A stretch of 64,000 nucleotides of DNA from Tahibacter aquaticus (GCF_004363655.1 NZ_SNZH01000005.1:334365-398364); one strand, 5' to 3'; counted from the first letter of the stretch, positions 34,607-44,170 are shown. Numbers and translations are program-made. Notes: generated from the letters alone by a model not told the origin.

Positions 34607-35695
34607 CTACGGGTGGCTCGCGACATCGCGCAGCGCCGCGTCGGGCAAGGCATAGGCCGAGGCGAGCAGCTCGCCCTCGTACACCACTTCGGGAAACTGC
34701 ACGCCGCATAGCGCCTGTACCGCGAAAATCTCGCGCACGCCGCCGGTAAAGGTGAGGAATGCCAGCGTCTCGCCGCTGTGCACATTCACCGCCCATATGC
34801 CCGAGCGGCGCTCGGCATTCTGCTCGGTCAGGGGAATATCGGTGAAGGCATTGCTTTCGCGCAGCTGCGACAGGCCGATCAGCGCGACCGGACCGATGAA
34901 ATCCAGGCCGCGGGCAAAACCCGGCACACGCGCAATATCGGTCTTGGCGCCGCTGAGCGGATCGATGCTCACCAGCGCGCCGCGGCCGGATTCCAGCAGC
35001 CAAAGCCGCCCGCCGTGCCAGCGCGGCGAATGCGGCATGCTCAGGCCGGCGGCAACGATGCGGTTCTGCTGAATGTCGATCAGCACTCCGCCATCGCGCT
35101 TGTTGGCGCGCCAGCCCTGCAGGCTGTTGCTCTGGCCTAGAGCGGTGACGTAGCGCGGCTCGCCGTCGCGCATGCCCAGGCCGTTGAGATGGCAACGGTC
35201 CTCCGCGGCGAGGTGGCTGACGAACCAGGGCCGCCAGCGCGGTACGAAGCTGGACGATTCGTCCTGCGTGCACAGGCAGGAAAACAGCGTGTTGACGAAC
35301 CACAGGCGGCCGCTGCCGTCGAAAGCCATCTCGTGGATGTCGATCGCGCCGGTGACATGGCGCCGGCGCAGCAGATAGGCCGCATCGTGTACCGCATCGC
35401 CGCCGAGTTTCGCCGCCAACGCCGGCATATTGTGGAATTCCACAATTTCCGAATGCGTGCCCAGCGCGATGCGGCCGCGGTCGGCGGCCAGGCCCATCGG
35501 CCTGGCGAAGCCACGGAAATGCGTGTTCACGCGCGCGCCCTCGGCACGCAGCAGCACCAGCTTGCCGGCCTGGTAGGTGCTGACCAGCACACTGGCTGAA
35601 AGCTCGCGCAGCAGCACCGGAAAACTCGCGGTATGCACGCTTGCCAGCGCCTCGGCGGCCAGCGCGGCATCGTTTGTCGGCGCTGCAGCGCGCAT
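34607..35695 (-). CDS. TIGR03032 family protein, predicted beta-propeller
   Basis: This 362-residue protein, without a signal peptide, has repeated beta-propeller-like blades. Recognisable TIGR03032 segments are LLRELSASVLVSTYQAGKL, TGAIDIHEMAFD, LWFVNTLFSCLCT, RCHLNGLGMRDGEPRYVTAL, GLSMPHSPRWH and the GVREIFAVQALCGVQFPEV end. The family is widespread but has no known function. It starts 8 bases after the stop codon of the beta-helix gene and is probably co-transcribed with it. Confidence 0.8.
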   Translation of the reverse strand: MRAAAPTNDAALAAEALASVHTASFPVLLRELSASVLVSTYQAGKLVLLRAEGARVNTHFRGFARPMGLAADRGRIALGTHSEIVEFHNMPALAAKLGGDAVHDAAYLLRRRHVTGAIDIHEMAFDGSGRLWFVNTLFSCLCTQDESSSFVPRWRPWFVSHLAAEDRCHLNGLGMRDGEPRYVTALGQSNSLQGWRANKRDGGVLIDIQQNRIVAAGLSMPHSPRWHGGRLWLLESGRGALVSIDPLSGAKTDIARVPGFARGLDFIGPVALIGLSQLRESNAFTDIPLTEQNAERRSGIWAVNVHSGETLAFLTFTGGVREIFAVQALCGVQFPEVVYEGELLASAYALPDAALRDVASHP

Positions 35696-35702
35696 CTGCG
35701 CC

Positions 35703-37547
35703 TCAGCCCTCGAACGCGTCGGCGAAAACGCGATCGGTATTCGGCTGTTCCTCGTAGGCGCCAATATCCGGCGTGCCGAAGGCGCGTACGAACGGCCAGC
35801 CGCGTGTGTCGTAGAGCACATTCAGCGTATTGCTGCCGGCATTCAGCGCCGGGCTGGCACTGGCGAAGGCATGTACGCGGGTGCGTACCATGCCTTCGCT
35901 GAAGACCAGCGGCAGCAGCAGCGGATCGGCAGCCAGCGTGTCGGCGGGCAATTCGCCGGGCAGGCCCGGCGCATTCGGCACGATGTTTTTCGCACCGCTG
36001 ATCACGTCGGGGAAGGTCCAGACGTTGTTGGCCGCGCCGGCGGTGGCATTGTTGGCGATGATGCTGCTCTGCAGGTCGACGCTATAGGTATAGCTGTCGG
36101 CGCTGATGCCGGCGCCGCGCTCGCCGGCGTTGTTGAAGGCGATGGTGCTGTTGCGCACGTTCAGTTCGGCACCGCTGGAAAACACGCCGCCGCCCTGGTT
36201 GGTCGCCGTGTTGCCGGAAATGGTGCTGTTGTCGATTCGGCTGGACTCGGGCGCGTATTCGCCGAACAGCAGGTTGACGCCGGCACCGTCCGAGCCCGAG
36301 ATATTGCCGGTCACGCTGCTGTCGAGCAGCTGCACGCTGACGCCGAAACCGAGGATGCCGCCACCGCCTTCGTCCAGGCCAGCATCGTTGTGCGCGGTAT
36401 TGTTCTCGATGCGCGAGCGCTGCACGATCAGCCTGCCCCGCCCCGGCCCGATCAGGCCGCCACCGGCCGAATCGGCCTCGTTGCCGCTGATCACGCTGTC
36501 CAGCACCTGTACGTCGTTGCCGCTGCCAAAGAAGCGGAAACCGCCGCCACCGCCGTAGTGGTTGGTCGAACCGACCGTGTTACCGCTGATTTCGCTGTGA
36601 TCGATGGTAGCCATGCCGACGACGATGCCACCGCCGCCCTGGGGCGCGCAGACGTCGCAAAGCGAGCGGTTGCTATTGCCGCTGATCACGCTCTGCAGCA
36701 CTTCCAGCTGCACCGGCGTGGTGCCGCTGGCGTTGACGCCTGCGCTGATGCCGCCGCCAAAGCTTTCGTAGCTGTCCGAAGTGACGCTATTGCCGCTGAT
36801 ACGCGCGTTATCGAGCAACAGGTTGCCGTCGCTATGCACTCCGCCGCCCTGGGCAATATTGACGAAGGGGTTGTTGCCGCTGACCAGATGGCTGTGGGCG
36901 GTATTGCCGGCGATCTGCGTGCGGGAAATGCGCAGAGTGCCACCGGCGTAGACGCCGCCGCCGAGCACCAGGCCGCGGCCGTCGGCGCGGCTGTCGGCCA
37001 CGCGCGTGCCGTCGAGGCTGACATCACCCAGGGCTGCAATGGCGCCGCCGCGTACGCCTTCCACGTCGTTGCCGCCTGCACTGCAGCCGGTCACGCTGCC
37101 GCCGGTGACGCGCACGCTGCCCTGGGAAAACACGCAGCCACCGCTGTCGGGACTGTGGCCGGCACCAAGGTTGAGGTTGTCGAAACTCAGCCAGCCGGTG
37201 CCCGTGTGCTGGAACAGCCGCGACTGCGGCGCGCCACTGACAGCGAAGTTCTGCGCCGCTGCGGCGGCAATGGTCAGATCGGCGATGGCACCGACGTCGA
37301 TGGTGCCGCTGGTCAGGGCGATGCTACTGCACGCCAGCGCACTGAGATCGACCGTATCGCCGCTGCCCGCCGTCGCGATAACGGCGCGCAGGCTGCCGCT
37401 GCCGCTGTCGTTGCAGTTGGCCACCGGCAGGTTCGCCGCCAGCGCCGGTACGGCCGGCACAGCCAGCAGGGCAGCAGCCAGGCACAGGGCCAGCGGGCGA
37501 CGCGCAGGACGGCGGCGGGTCGAGGGAAAGGCAGTGGTCGGGGACAT
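35703..37547 (-). CDS. Secreted right-handed beta-helix protein
   Basis: The protein has 614 residues. The signal peptide lies within the first 38 residues (PLALCLAAALLAVPAVPALA). Then comes NLPVANCNDSGSGSLRAVI, the entry found in choice-of-anchor/polymorphic outer-membrane-type beta-helix proteins. About 15 irregular turns carry ISGN-T and GGG repeats (RISGNSVTSD, EISGNTVGST, TISGNTATNQGGG). The end is PDIGAYEEQPNTDRVFADAFEG. GAYE is a usual cap of such helices and VFADAF is the shared C-terminal motif. No catalytic residues of pectinases are seen; it is a surface or adhesive protein at best guess. It precedes the TIGR03032 gene. Confidence 0.82.
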   Translation of the reverse strand: MSPTTAFPSTRRRPARRPLALCLAAALLAVPAVPALAANLPVANCNDSGSGSLRAVIATAGSGDTVDLSALACSSIALTSGTIDVGAIADLTIAAAAAQNFAVSGAPQSRLFQHTGTGWLSFDNLNLGAGHSPDSGGCVFSQGSVRVTGGSVTGCSAGGNDVEGVRGGAIAALGDVSLDGTRVADSRADGRGLVLGGGVYAGGTLRISRTQIAGNTAHSHLVSGNNPFVNIAQGGGVHSDGNLLLDNARISGNSVTSDSYESFGGGISAGVNASGTTPVQLEVLQSVISGNSNRSLCDVCAPQGGGGIVVGMATIDHSEISGNTVGSTNHYGGGGGFRFFGSGNDVQVLDSVISGNEADSAGGGLIGPGRGRLIVQRSRIENNTAHNDAGLDEGGGGILGFGVSVQLLDSSVTGNISGSDGAGVNLLFGEYAPESSRIDNSTISGNTATNQGGGVFSSGAELNVRNSTIAFNNAGERGAGISADSYTYSVDLQSSIIANNATAGAANNVWTFPDVISGAKNIVPNAPGLPGELPADTLAADPLLLPLVFSEGMVRTRVHAFASASPALNAGSNTLNVLYDTRGWPFVRAFGTPDIGAYEEQPNTDRVFADAFEG

Positions 37548-37690
37548 CGGCGACTCCAGACGGTGACAATGGCCATCGCCAGCGGGCGGCGACGGGACAG
37601 GCCACAGCATCGCGTCGGCTCGCCGCACCGGCCATGCCCGTACCGTTCCGTTTCTGTTCGGGCCTTGTTCGCGCCCTGTCCCCGGCGCCG

Positions 37691-40213
37691 TCACGGCCGG
37701 CCTGCCCGCGCCGCGGGCGGCGCGGCGGCAATTCCGCCGGGCACCGCCAGCTCGGGCAAGGGCCGCTCGCCCGCCAGCCGGCGCAGGCGCAGCTGGGCTG
37801 CGGCAGCCGCCTCATGCTGGCCCAGGCCGAGATAAAGCCGCCACTGCAGTACGGCGGCATCGAAGTCGGTCTCGGCATGACGCGCCAGCAAACCTACCGG
37901 TTCCGCCGCTGCCCGCAGATCGCCGCGGGCGAGCAAATCTGTCGCATAGACCGCTGCGGCCTGGGCCTGGATATCCGGCCTGCTCTGACCATCGGCGCGC
38001 TTGCGCGCCTCGGCAAAGGCCGCCCCAGCGTTCTCGTCCTGGCCCCGGGCAGTCGCCACCGCTGCTGCCGCCAGTTCGGCCAGAACCGCCGCTTCCGGCT
38101 TGGCCGTCGCGGCCCAGCGGCGCAGGGCCTGCGCCTGTTCCTCGGCCTCGGCCGTGCGCTGCAACTGCAGCAAGGCCTGCACCTGGGCAAGCCAAGCCTG
38201 GGCACGCTGGCGTGCCAGCTCCAGCGGCAGCAGTGCTGCCTGCGCTTGCTGCGCCAGCAGCAGCGCGCTGTTGGCCTGTCCGGCGCGCAGTTCCAGCCGC
38301 GCCAGTCCGGCCCGGGCCAGCGCCTGTTCCAGCGGCGTGTCTGCTGCATCGGCACCGTGCAGCACCTCGCCAAACAGGCTGCGTGCCTCAGCCAGGCGCC
38401 CGTTCGCGGCGAGCGCCTCGGCGCGCTCGTAGGCCAGCCGCTGGCGCAGAGCCGGATCGGCCAGCTGCTGGCGCTGCGCCCAATTCTGCTCGCTGGCCTG
38501 CAAGGCCTGCAGCGGCTGCAGCAAAGCCAGCTGTGCTTCCACCTGGTTGACCACGGCCACGGCGAATTCACTGCGCATGCCGAAGCGCTGGAACTGCTGG
38601 CCGGCACGCAGCAGGCCGGGCAGTGCTTCGGCCGGGCGGCCCTGCTCCATCGCGAACGCACTTTCGTTGCCGTCGACCATGGCCAGCAGCAGCGGATCGC
38701 CGACCGTGCCCAGCACCACGCGCGCATGGGAAAAATCCACTAATGCCAATTCGCGGCGAAGTTCCCGCGCATGGATGATGCCGCGGTGGTTGTACGCACG
38801 GCCCAGCGCCAGCGGCTGGTTGCGGCTTTGCAGCAGCTCGATGGCGCCGTTGCAGGCAAGCAGCGCCGGCGCCATGTCGCCGGCACGGGACAAGGCGACG
38901 CAGTCGCTTTCCAGCGCACGGCCATGCATCACCGGATCGGTTTCCGCCGGCACGTCGGCCAGCAGTGACTCGCTGCCGCGGCGCGCTGCCGCCAGGTCAC
39001 CGGCGCGCAGGTCGAGCTGGATCTGGCGCAGGCGCAGTTCCGGCTCGCGCTGCTGCGCCGCGCTGGCCGAGGCCATCAGGGCGCGGGCCTGGTCCATCTG
39101 GTCGGACAGGCGTGCCGCATCGACGCGCTGCAGCAGCTCGGCCAGGGAAAGATTCGCCACCTGTGTGGCCTGCTCGACACGGCGTCCGAGCAGGCCCAGC
39201 AACTGGTCGGCAACGGCATTGGCCGCAGCGATGGGATTGTCGGCTTCGGCCTGCACTACGCGACGGCTGCCGTCGGCGGCGCTGAGTTCGGCCCGGGCGA
39301 TCCAGTGGCTGCCGCTACGGCGCAGGGCCGGCTGGATCAGGTGCTGTACCTCGGCGGCACGCCGCAGCGACGCCGCCGCCGCTTCGGCCGTGCTGCCTTC
39401 GGGCGCCAGCCGCACCACGCTGTCGCTGGACAGCACCGGCAGGCCGGCCATGCGCAGGCGCGTCGCCATCAGGTCCATCACGCCCAGGCGTAGCCAGGAA
39501 TCGCTCGCGTCGGCAGCAATTTCCGCCGGCAGGATGGCGCAACTGTCGCCGGGCAGCGGCGTGGCGGCGACGACCAGCGCTGTGGCGTTCGGCGTCGCCG
39601 CTGGCGGGCCGTACACACCCGGCCATTGGCGCGCGGCAAAGAACACTGCAGCCAGCACGAGCAGGACTGCGCCAAGCCACCCCAGGTAGCCCGGTCGGCG
39701 CGGCCGGATGCCGTCCAGCCCGGAACCGGACGGCGGCGGCCGCGTGGCAGCAGCGCCAGGCAGCGGGTTTTCAGCAACAGGCTCCGCTGTCCCCGCTGCA
39801 GCGCCGCGCAGATCCGCTTTTTGTTGCGCCGACGCCGCCATTGGCACCGCTTCGGCCAAGACCGGCTGCGTCGCTGGCTGGTCCGCTGTGGCAATCGCCG
39901 CTTCGACCGTGCCGACGAAGTGATAGCCAAAGCGCGGCACCGTGCGCAGCAGCGCCTGGCGTTCCGCGTCGTCGCCGAGGGCACGGCGCGCAGCGAGTAT
40001 GGCCTTGCCCAGCATGGTGTCGCTGATGCTGGTCCTGGCCCAGACCGCTGCCACCAGTTCGTCGCGGCCGACCGCACGGCCGCGATGCTCGATCAGATAG
40101 GCGATGCAGTCGAACACCGTCGGTGACAGCTCGATGCGTTCGCCGCCGCGGCGCAATTCACGCGCCGCGATATCCAGTGTGCAATCGCCGAAGCGCAGAA
40201 GTTGCTGAACCAT
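37691..40213 (-). CDS. CadC-like membrane regulator with TPR-like periplasmic repeats
   Basis: The protein has 840 residues. An OmpR-type winged helix lies at about 5-100 (LSPTVFDCIAYLIEHRGRAV, then LRTVPRFGYHFVG). A Pro/Ala linker leads to one membrane helix, YLGWLGAVLLVLAAVFFAAR, near 175-194. Residues 205-330 are a TolB/CadC-type domain (LPAEIAADASDSWLRLGVMD), and 350-820 form helical TPR-like repeats. This is a one-component regulator that binds DNA in the cytosol and senses outside. The beta-helix and TIGR03032 genes start 144 bp downstream on the same strand and are candidate targets. The divergent epimerase gene is another. Confidence 0.85.
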   Translation of the reverse strand: MVQQLLRFGDCTLDIAARELRRGGERIELSPTVFDCIAYLIEHRGRAVGRDELVAAVWARTSISDTMLGKAILAARRALGDDAERQALLRTVPRFGYHFVGTVEAAIATADQPATQPVLAEAVPMAASAQQKADLRGAAAGTAEPVAENPLPGAAATRPPPSGSGLDGIRPRRPGYLGWLGAVLLVLAAVFFAARQWPGVYGPPAATPNATALVVAATPLPGDSCAILPAEIAADASDSWLRLGVMDLMATRLRMAGLPVLSSDSVVRLAPEGSTAEAAAASLRRAAEVQHLIQPALRRSGSHWIARAELSAADGSRRVVQAEADNPIAAANAVADQLLGLLGRRVEQATQVANLSLAELLQRVDAARLSDQMDQARALMASASAAQQREPELRLRQIQLDLRAGDLAAARRGSESLLADVPAETDPVMHGRALESDCVALSRAGDMAPALLACNGAIELLQSRNQPLALGRAYNHRGIIHARELRRELALVDFSHARVVLGTVGDPLLLAMVDGNESAFAMEQGRPAEALPGLLRAGQQFQRFGMRSEFAVAVVNQVEAQLALLQPLQALQASEQNWAQRQQLADPALRQRLAYERAEALAANGRLAEARSLFGEVLHGADAADTPLEQALARAGLARLELRAGQANSALLLAQQAQAALLPLELARQRAQAWLAQVQALLQLQRTAEAEEQAQALRRWAATAKPEAAVLAELAAAAVATARGQDENAGAAFAEARKRADGQSRPDIQAQAAAVYATDLLARGDLRAAAEPVGLLARHAETDFDAAVLQWRLYLGLGQHEAAAAAQLRLRRLAGERPLPELAVPGGIAAAPPAARAGRP

Positions 40214-40537
40214 ACGCCGAGGTTAGCGGCCACGGTACGGCGGCGAAAGCGCCGCAGCCTGCAGCGCCGCAGATGTTGACGCAGAGCCCTACCGACTTTG
40301 GTCGAAGGCGCCGCAGCCGCGACGGGCATGTGCCTGTCCTGTGCATTGCTGCCCTGTGCGGGCCCGCGCCTGCCTGCTAGCTTTTGCCGGCACCTGCTTT
40401 CCCGCTACGCCATCGCTACTGCGGTGCAGGCGTACCGTTCAGGCGATGTGGCCAGGCCGTACGCCAGTCCGCCGCAAGCGGCCAGCAACGGCAGGTATGC
40501 AGCCGCAGTACAACCCGGATCGATCAGGAAAAGAGCT
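40214..40537. other. Divergent gap between the CadC-like regulator and the epimerase
   Basis: These 324 bp hold the promoters of both genes. I see no strong promoter, operator or hairpin. A plus-strand frame open from 40298 into the epimerase adds 80 residues without domain character and is not taken as coding. Confidence 0.4.
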
Positions 40538-41518
40538 ATGAACGTGTTGGTTACCGGCAGTGCCGGACATCTCGGCGAAGCGCTGATGCGCAGCCTGCGC
40601 GCGCGGGGCCTCGAAGCCCGCGGTATCGACCTGCGCGCGTCGGAATTTACCGACAAGGTCGGCTCTATCGTCGATGCCGGTTTCGTCGACCGCTGCATGC
40701 ACGGCTGCGATGCGGTGATCCATGCCGCCACCTTGCACAAGCCGCACGTGGCGACGCATGCGCGGCAGGAGTTCGTCGACGTCAATATCAGCGGCACGCT
40801 CAACGTGCTCGAAGCCTGCGTTGCACACCGCGTCAAGGCACTCGTCTTCACCAGCACCACCAGCACGTTCGGCGCGGCCCTGGTACCGCCGCCCGGCGAG
40901 CCGGCAGCCTGGATCAGCGAAGATGTGCGCCCCGTACCGAAGAACATCTACGGCGTGACCAAGATCGCCGCGGAAGACCTGTGCGAACTGTTCCAGCGCA
41001 AACAGCACCTGCCCTGCCTGGTACTGCGCACCTCGCGTTTCTTCCCCGAGGAAGACGATAGCGCCGACACGCGCGCCAGCTACGCCGATGCCAACAGCAA
41101 GGTGAATGAACTGCTGTACCGCCGCGTCGATATTCAGGACGTGGTCGACGCGCATCTGCTGGCGCTGGACAAGGCGCCGTCGCTGGGTTTCGACAAATTC
41201 ATCGTCAGCGCGACGCCACCGTTCCAGCCAGCCGACATGGCGCGGCTGCGCAGCGACGCGCCCGGCGTGGTCGAGCAGTACTGCCCCAGCTACGTCGCCG
41301 AATACCGCCGCCGCGGCTGGCGCATGCTCCCGAGCCTGGACCGTGTATACAGCAACGCAAAAGCCAGAAAGCTACTCGGCTGGCAGCCGCGCTACGACTT
41401 CGCCCACGCGCTGGAACAGTTGCGCCAGGAACAGGACTACCGCAGCCCCCTGACCCATGCCGTCGGCGCCAAGGGCTATCACGCCGAAACGTTCGAGCAC
41501 GGACCTTATCCGGTCTGA
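40538..41518 (+). CDS. NAD(P)-dependent sugar epimerase/dehydratase (extended SDR)
   Basis: This 326-residue extended short-chain dehydrogenase has the nucleotide motif VTGSAGHLGEAL (GxxGxxG) at 5-16, the VIHAATLHKPH segment, a catalytic Ser/Thr cluster TSTTSTFG, and YGVTK (Tyr and Lys) near 148-152. Family members epimerise or dehydrate NDP-sugars; the exact substrate is not readable. The start at 40538 places the GxxGxxG at the N-terminus and has AGGA upstream. It is a single gene, not next to other polysaccharide genes. Confidence 0.88.
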   Translation: MNVLVTGSAGHLGEALMRSLRARGLEARGIDLRASEFTDKVGSIVDAGFVDRCMHGCDAVIHAATLHKPHVATHARQEFVDVNISGTLNVLEACVAHRVKALVFTSTTSTFGAALVPPPGEPAAWISEDVRPVPKNIYGVTKIAAEDLCELFQRKQHLPCLVLRTSRFFPEEDDSADTRASYADANSKVNELLYRRVDIQDVVDAHLLALDKAPSLGFDKFIVSATPPFQPADMARLRSDAPGVVEQYCPSYVAEYRRRGWRMLPSLDRVYSNAKARKLLGWQPRYDFAHALEQLRQEQDYRSPLTHAVGAKGYHAETFEHGPYPV

Positions 41519-41716
41519 GGCCGCACAGCGGCGAACCGGCTACTTGCCGTAGGCGCGGCAGGATTGCCGTCATGCAGGCAGTGGCGGCTACTCGGCGCTT
41601 GCAAGCGTTGCAACCCGCGCCGCTCGACCCTGCCGCGCCCTAGTTTTCCAATTGAACCCGGGCCAATGCCAGGATATATTTCCGGGCATTGGCCAGGTTC
41701 GGAACAGGAGGCAACC

Positions 41717-42016
41717 ATGTCGGACTCGCAAAAACGCGCGGTACGCAATTACCGCGCCCGGCTGGGCGAACGCGGACTGGTCCGCTTCGAAGTACTGGGC
41801 CTGGAAGCCGATCGGGAACTGATCCGCACGCTGGTGCGCCAGCTGGCCGAGGAAGGTGCGGCCTCGCTACGCCTGCGCGAGGCATTGCACGACGCGATGG
41901 CTGCCACCAAGCCGCGCACCGGCGGCATACTGGCGGCCCTGCGCCGCTCGCCGCTGGCCGGCGTCGAATTGAACCTCAAGCGCACGCGCAGCAAAGGCCG
42001 CGCCGTCGACCTGTGA
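41717..42016 (+). CDS. Antitoxin of a VapBC-type pair
   Basis: This 99-residue basic protein starts MSDSQKRAVRNYRARLGERG, with VRFEVLGLEADRELIRTLVR. It looks like a ribbon-helix-helix DNA-binding N-terminus followed by a helical toxin-binding tail. AGGAG lies 6 bases before the ATG. Its stop overlaps the toxin start (TGATG at 42014-42018), the usual coupling for an antitoxin read first. It should neutralise the PIN toxin and repress its own promoter. Confidence 0.8.
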   Translation: MSDSQKRAVRNYRARLGERGLVRFEVLGLEADRELIRTLVRQLAEEGAASLRLREALHDAMAATKPRTGGILAALRRSPLAGVELNLKRTRSKGRAVDL

Positions 42017-42459
42017 TGCGCTATCTGCTCGATACCAATATCCTCAGCCACGCGATCAAGCCGCAGCCGTCGCCAGACCTGCTGACCTGGCTCAGCAACC
42101 AGCACGATGACGACCTGTACATCGCTGCGCTCACCCTGGCGGAGATCCGGCGCGGCATTCTCAACCTGCCCGCAGGCCGCAAACGCAGCCAGCTGGAACA
42201 CTGGTTCGCCGGTGCCGAAGGCCCGCCGGCGCTGTTTGCAGGCCGCATCCTCGCCTTCGACGAACGAGCCGCCCTGCTCTGGGCCGAACTCATGCACGAA
42301 GGCAAGCGCAGCGGCCGTCCGCGCGACGCGCTGGACATGATGGTGGCCGCCGTCGCTGGCGTACGCGGCTGCATCATCGTGACCGACAACGAACGCGATT
42401 TCGCCGGTCTGGAAATCTACAATCCGCTAAAACGGCATTGGCTGCAGGACAGCGACTGA
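42016..42459 (+). CDS. VapC-type PIN-domain ribonuclease toxin
   Basis: The protein has 147 residues. It has the PIN-domain acidic set: Asp6 in MRYLLDTNILSH, Glu43 in LTLAEIRRGI, Asp near 105 in RPRDALDMMVAAVA and Asp near 122 in IVTDNERDFAGL. All four metal-binding positions are present, so it should be an active RNase, in VapC commonly against tRNA or rRNA. It is translated by the TGATG overlap from the antitoxin gene. The pair looks intact, in contrast to the HipA fossil 1.3 kb away. Confidence 0.9.
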   Translation: MRYLLDTNILSHAIKPQPSPDLLTWLSNQHDDDLYIAALTLAEIRRGILNLPAGRKRSQLEHWFAGAEGPPALFAGRILAFDERAALLWAELMHEGKRSGRPRDALDMMVAAVAGVRGCIIVTDNERDFAGLEIYNPLKRHWLQDSD

Positions 42460-42479
42460 AACCGCTCGCGTCGTGCGCG

Positions 42480-43307
42480 TCAGCCGCAACCCGGCATAAG
42501 CCGCCGTGAAAAATACGCCAGAATTTCATCGCGCGCCGCCAGAGTCGGCTGCCCTGCCGCATCGATGAGATGGGCCGTCAGCACACTGTGCGGACAGGTC
42601 ACGTAGCGCTGGAAGAAGGGCGGGCTGTCGGGATTCGCCGCGCTGTCGGGCAGCACGCGGGCAATGAAGCGTTCGCCCAGCGCTTCGGCATAGGCAGCAA
42701 AGCGTTGCGCGCGACAGAACTGGTCGCCGTCGAAGCGGTAGGCCATGACGGTGAGGTCTTCGCGTTGCAGCCGCTGCCGCAGCGCACAGAACTCCTCTTC
42801 GCCGATGCCGGTGGCCGCAGGATCGTCCAGCGGCAGCGAGGGCTGCGCCAGCACCGCTGCCAGCACGGCCGGTTCCAGCATCATGGTCAGGGCGAAATTG
42901 CCGGTGAAACACATGCCGATGGCACCAACGCCGGCGCCGCCGCATTCCTCGTGCGCACGCCGCGCCAGCGCGCGCAACCACTGCGTTACCGGACTGGAAC
43001 CGCCACCGGCAAATGCGCGGAACTCGGCACTGACGCAGGCATGCCGGAACACGGCGGCGCCTTCGTCCGCACTGACCACGGCGCCGTCGCGGCCGAACAG
43101 CGAAGGCAGGTATACCGTAAAGCCAGCATCGCGCACCCAGCGGCTGAAACGCGCCACTTGGGGGCTGATACCAGGCATTTCGCTCATGACGATGACCGCC
43201 GGCCCGCCGCCACCCACATGGACGCGCTTGCTCACACCGTCGAGTGCGATCTCGCGCGGCGCGAAATCGTCCAGGGGGTCGTCTTCAGTCATGCTACGAC
43301 GCGTCAT
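42480..43307 (-). CDS. Dienelactone hydrolase family protein
   Basis: This 275-residue alpha/beta hydrolase has the DLH elements VIVMSEMPGISPQV (oxyanion-side Glu), FTVYLPSLFGRDG, the nucleophile elbow GAIGMCFTGNFAL (Cys in G-x-C-x-G near 133) and a C-terminal histidine in TCPHSVLTAHL. There is no signal peptide. Members cleave dienelactones in aromatic breakdown or other small lactones and esters. The start at 43307 has GGAG 10 bases upstream, better than the ATG five codons on. It is convergent with vapC, 20 bp apart. Confidence 0.88.
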   Translation of the reverse strand: MTRRSMTEDDPLDDFAPREIALDGVSKRVHVGGGGPAVIVMSEMPGISPQVARFSRWVRDAGFTVYLPSLFGRDGAVVSADEGAAVFRHACVSAEFRAFAGGGSSPVTQWLRALARRAHEECGGAGVGAIGMCFTGNFALTMMLEPAVLAAVLAQPSLPLDDPAATGIGEEEFCALRQRLQREDLTVMAYRFDGDQFCRAQRFAAYAEALGERFIARVLPDSAANPDSPPFFQRYVTCPHSVLTAHLIDAAGQPTLAARDEILAYFSRRLMPGCG

Positions 43308-43733
43308 ATACGTGCCGCTCCGCGGTGATTGCCGTCATTGCGCCACCGGTGCGCCGCCACTGCCGCGGCGGACGTCCTGCTGATGCCGTGCAACATTTTT
43401 GCGGTTACCCATTGCCGTGACGAGTGTCGAAAATGACATCGACCACGGTCTTTCCGACAGGAGCATCGCGGGTGCATCCGATGCTCGCCGTGGCCGCACG
43501 CGTTGCCGCCAGCGGTCTGGCAAAAGCCGGCACCGCGCCGGCCGCTGTCGCCGGAAGAAACTACCCACGGCGTCGCTTATGCTGAGCTGTCGATGCGAGG
43601 CCGGCCGATGCGGCGCGATACAGGCAAGGCAGCGGAGTTATTTCCGGCTGGCGCAGTGAACAGGCTGCAATGGCAATACAGGTCGCAACGACAGCCATGC
43701 GAGCAGGCCTTTCCGCGGGCGCAGCTATCGACT
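43308..43733. other. Intergenic stretch between the DLH gene and the HipA fossil
   Basis: About 430 bp with no gene, hairpin or repeat I can support. Short frames on both strands lack family character. It may hold further unrecognisable decay of the hipA locus. Confidence 0.35.
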
Positions 43734-43979
43734 TCAGCCGGCAAGCCTGAACGCCGCCGCCATCCGCTCCTGTTCGCGTGGGCGAATCTGCAATTTGCCG
43801 GCAATCTTCGGCCACTGTTTCACCACGACCCGGCAGCGCCCGACGATCTCGCCGGCCAGCGATTTCGAGACCCGCAAAAACGCAGCTACCGACAGCGCAA
43901 GCTCCAGGGCCTGCGCGTTGTCGACTTCGCTGACATTGAGTTTCAGGCCATGCCGCCCGGTTGCCGGATTCATGTCATC
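43734..43979 (-). pseudogene. HipA-family toxin kinase, C-terminal fragment
   Basis: The last 81 residues of an open frame read DDMNPATGRHGLKLNVSEVD, then ALELALSVAAFLRVSKSLAG, EIVGRCRVVVKQWPKIAG and REQERMAAAFRLAG. These match the C-terminal helical end of HipA serine/threonine kinases, where NP-x-HGL-x-IN and EIV-x-V-x-WP are typical. Upstream of DDMNP the protein likeness stops at once. The kinase core and the HipB partner are missing, so it is a dead remnant. Confidence 0.7.
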
Positions 43980-44170
43980 GGCATCGGACACCTGGCACCT
44001 CGCACTTGCCACGGCTCGCCAGCCGATTCGCCCCCAGGACCAGCTTTCCATGCCCAGGCAGACCGGCAGCAGGAGACCATCTCGGCTGTATCGCAGCGGC
44101 GTTCGGCCAGTAGCCCGCGGCTGAGCATCGCGGCAGGCCAACGAACTCCGTGACCGCTCGCTTGCTCGGT

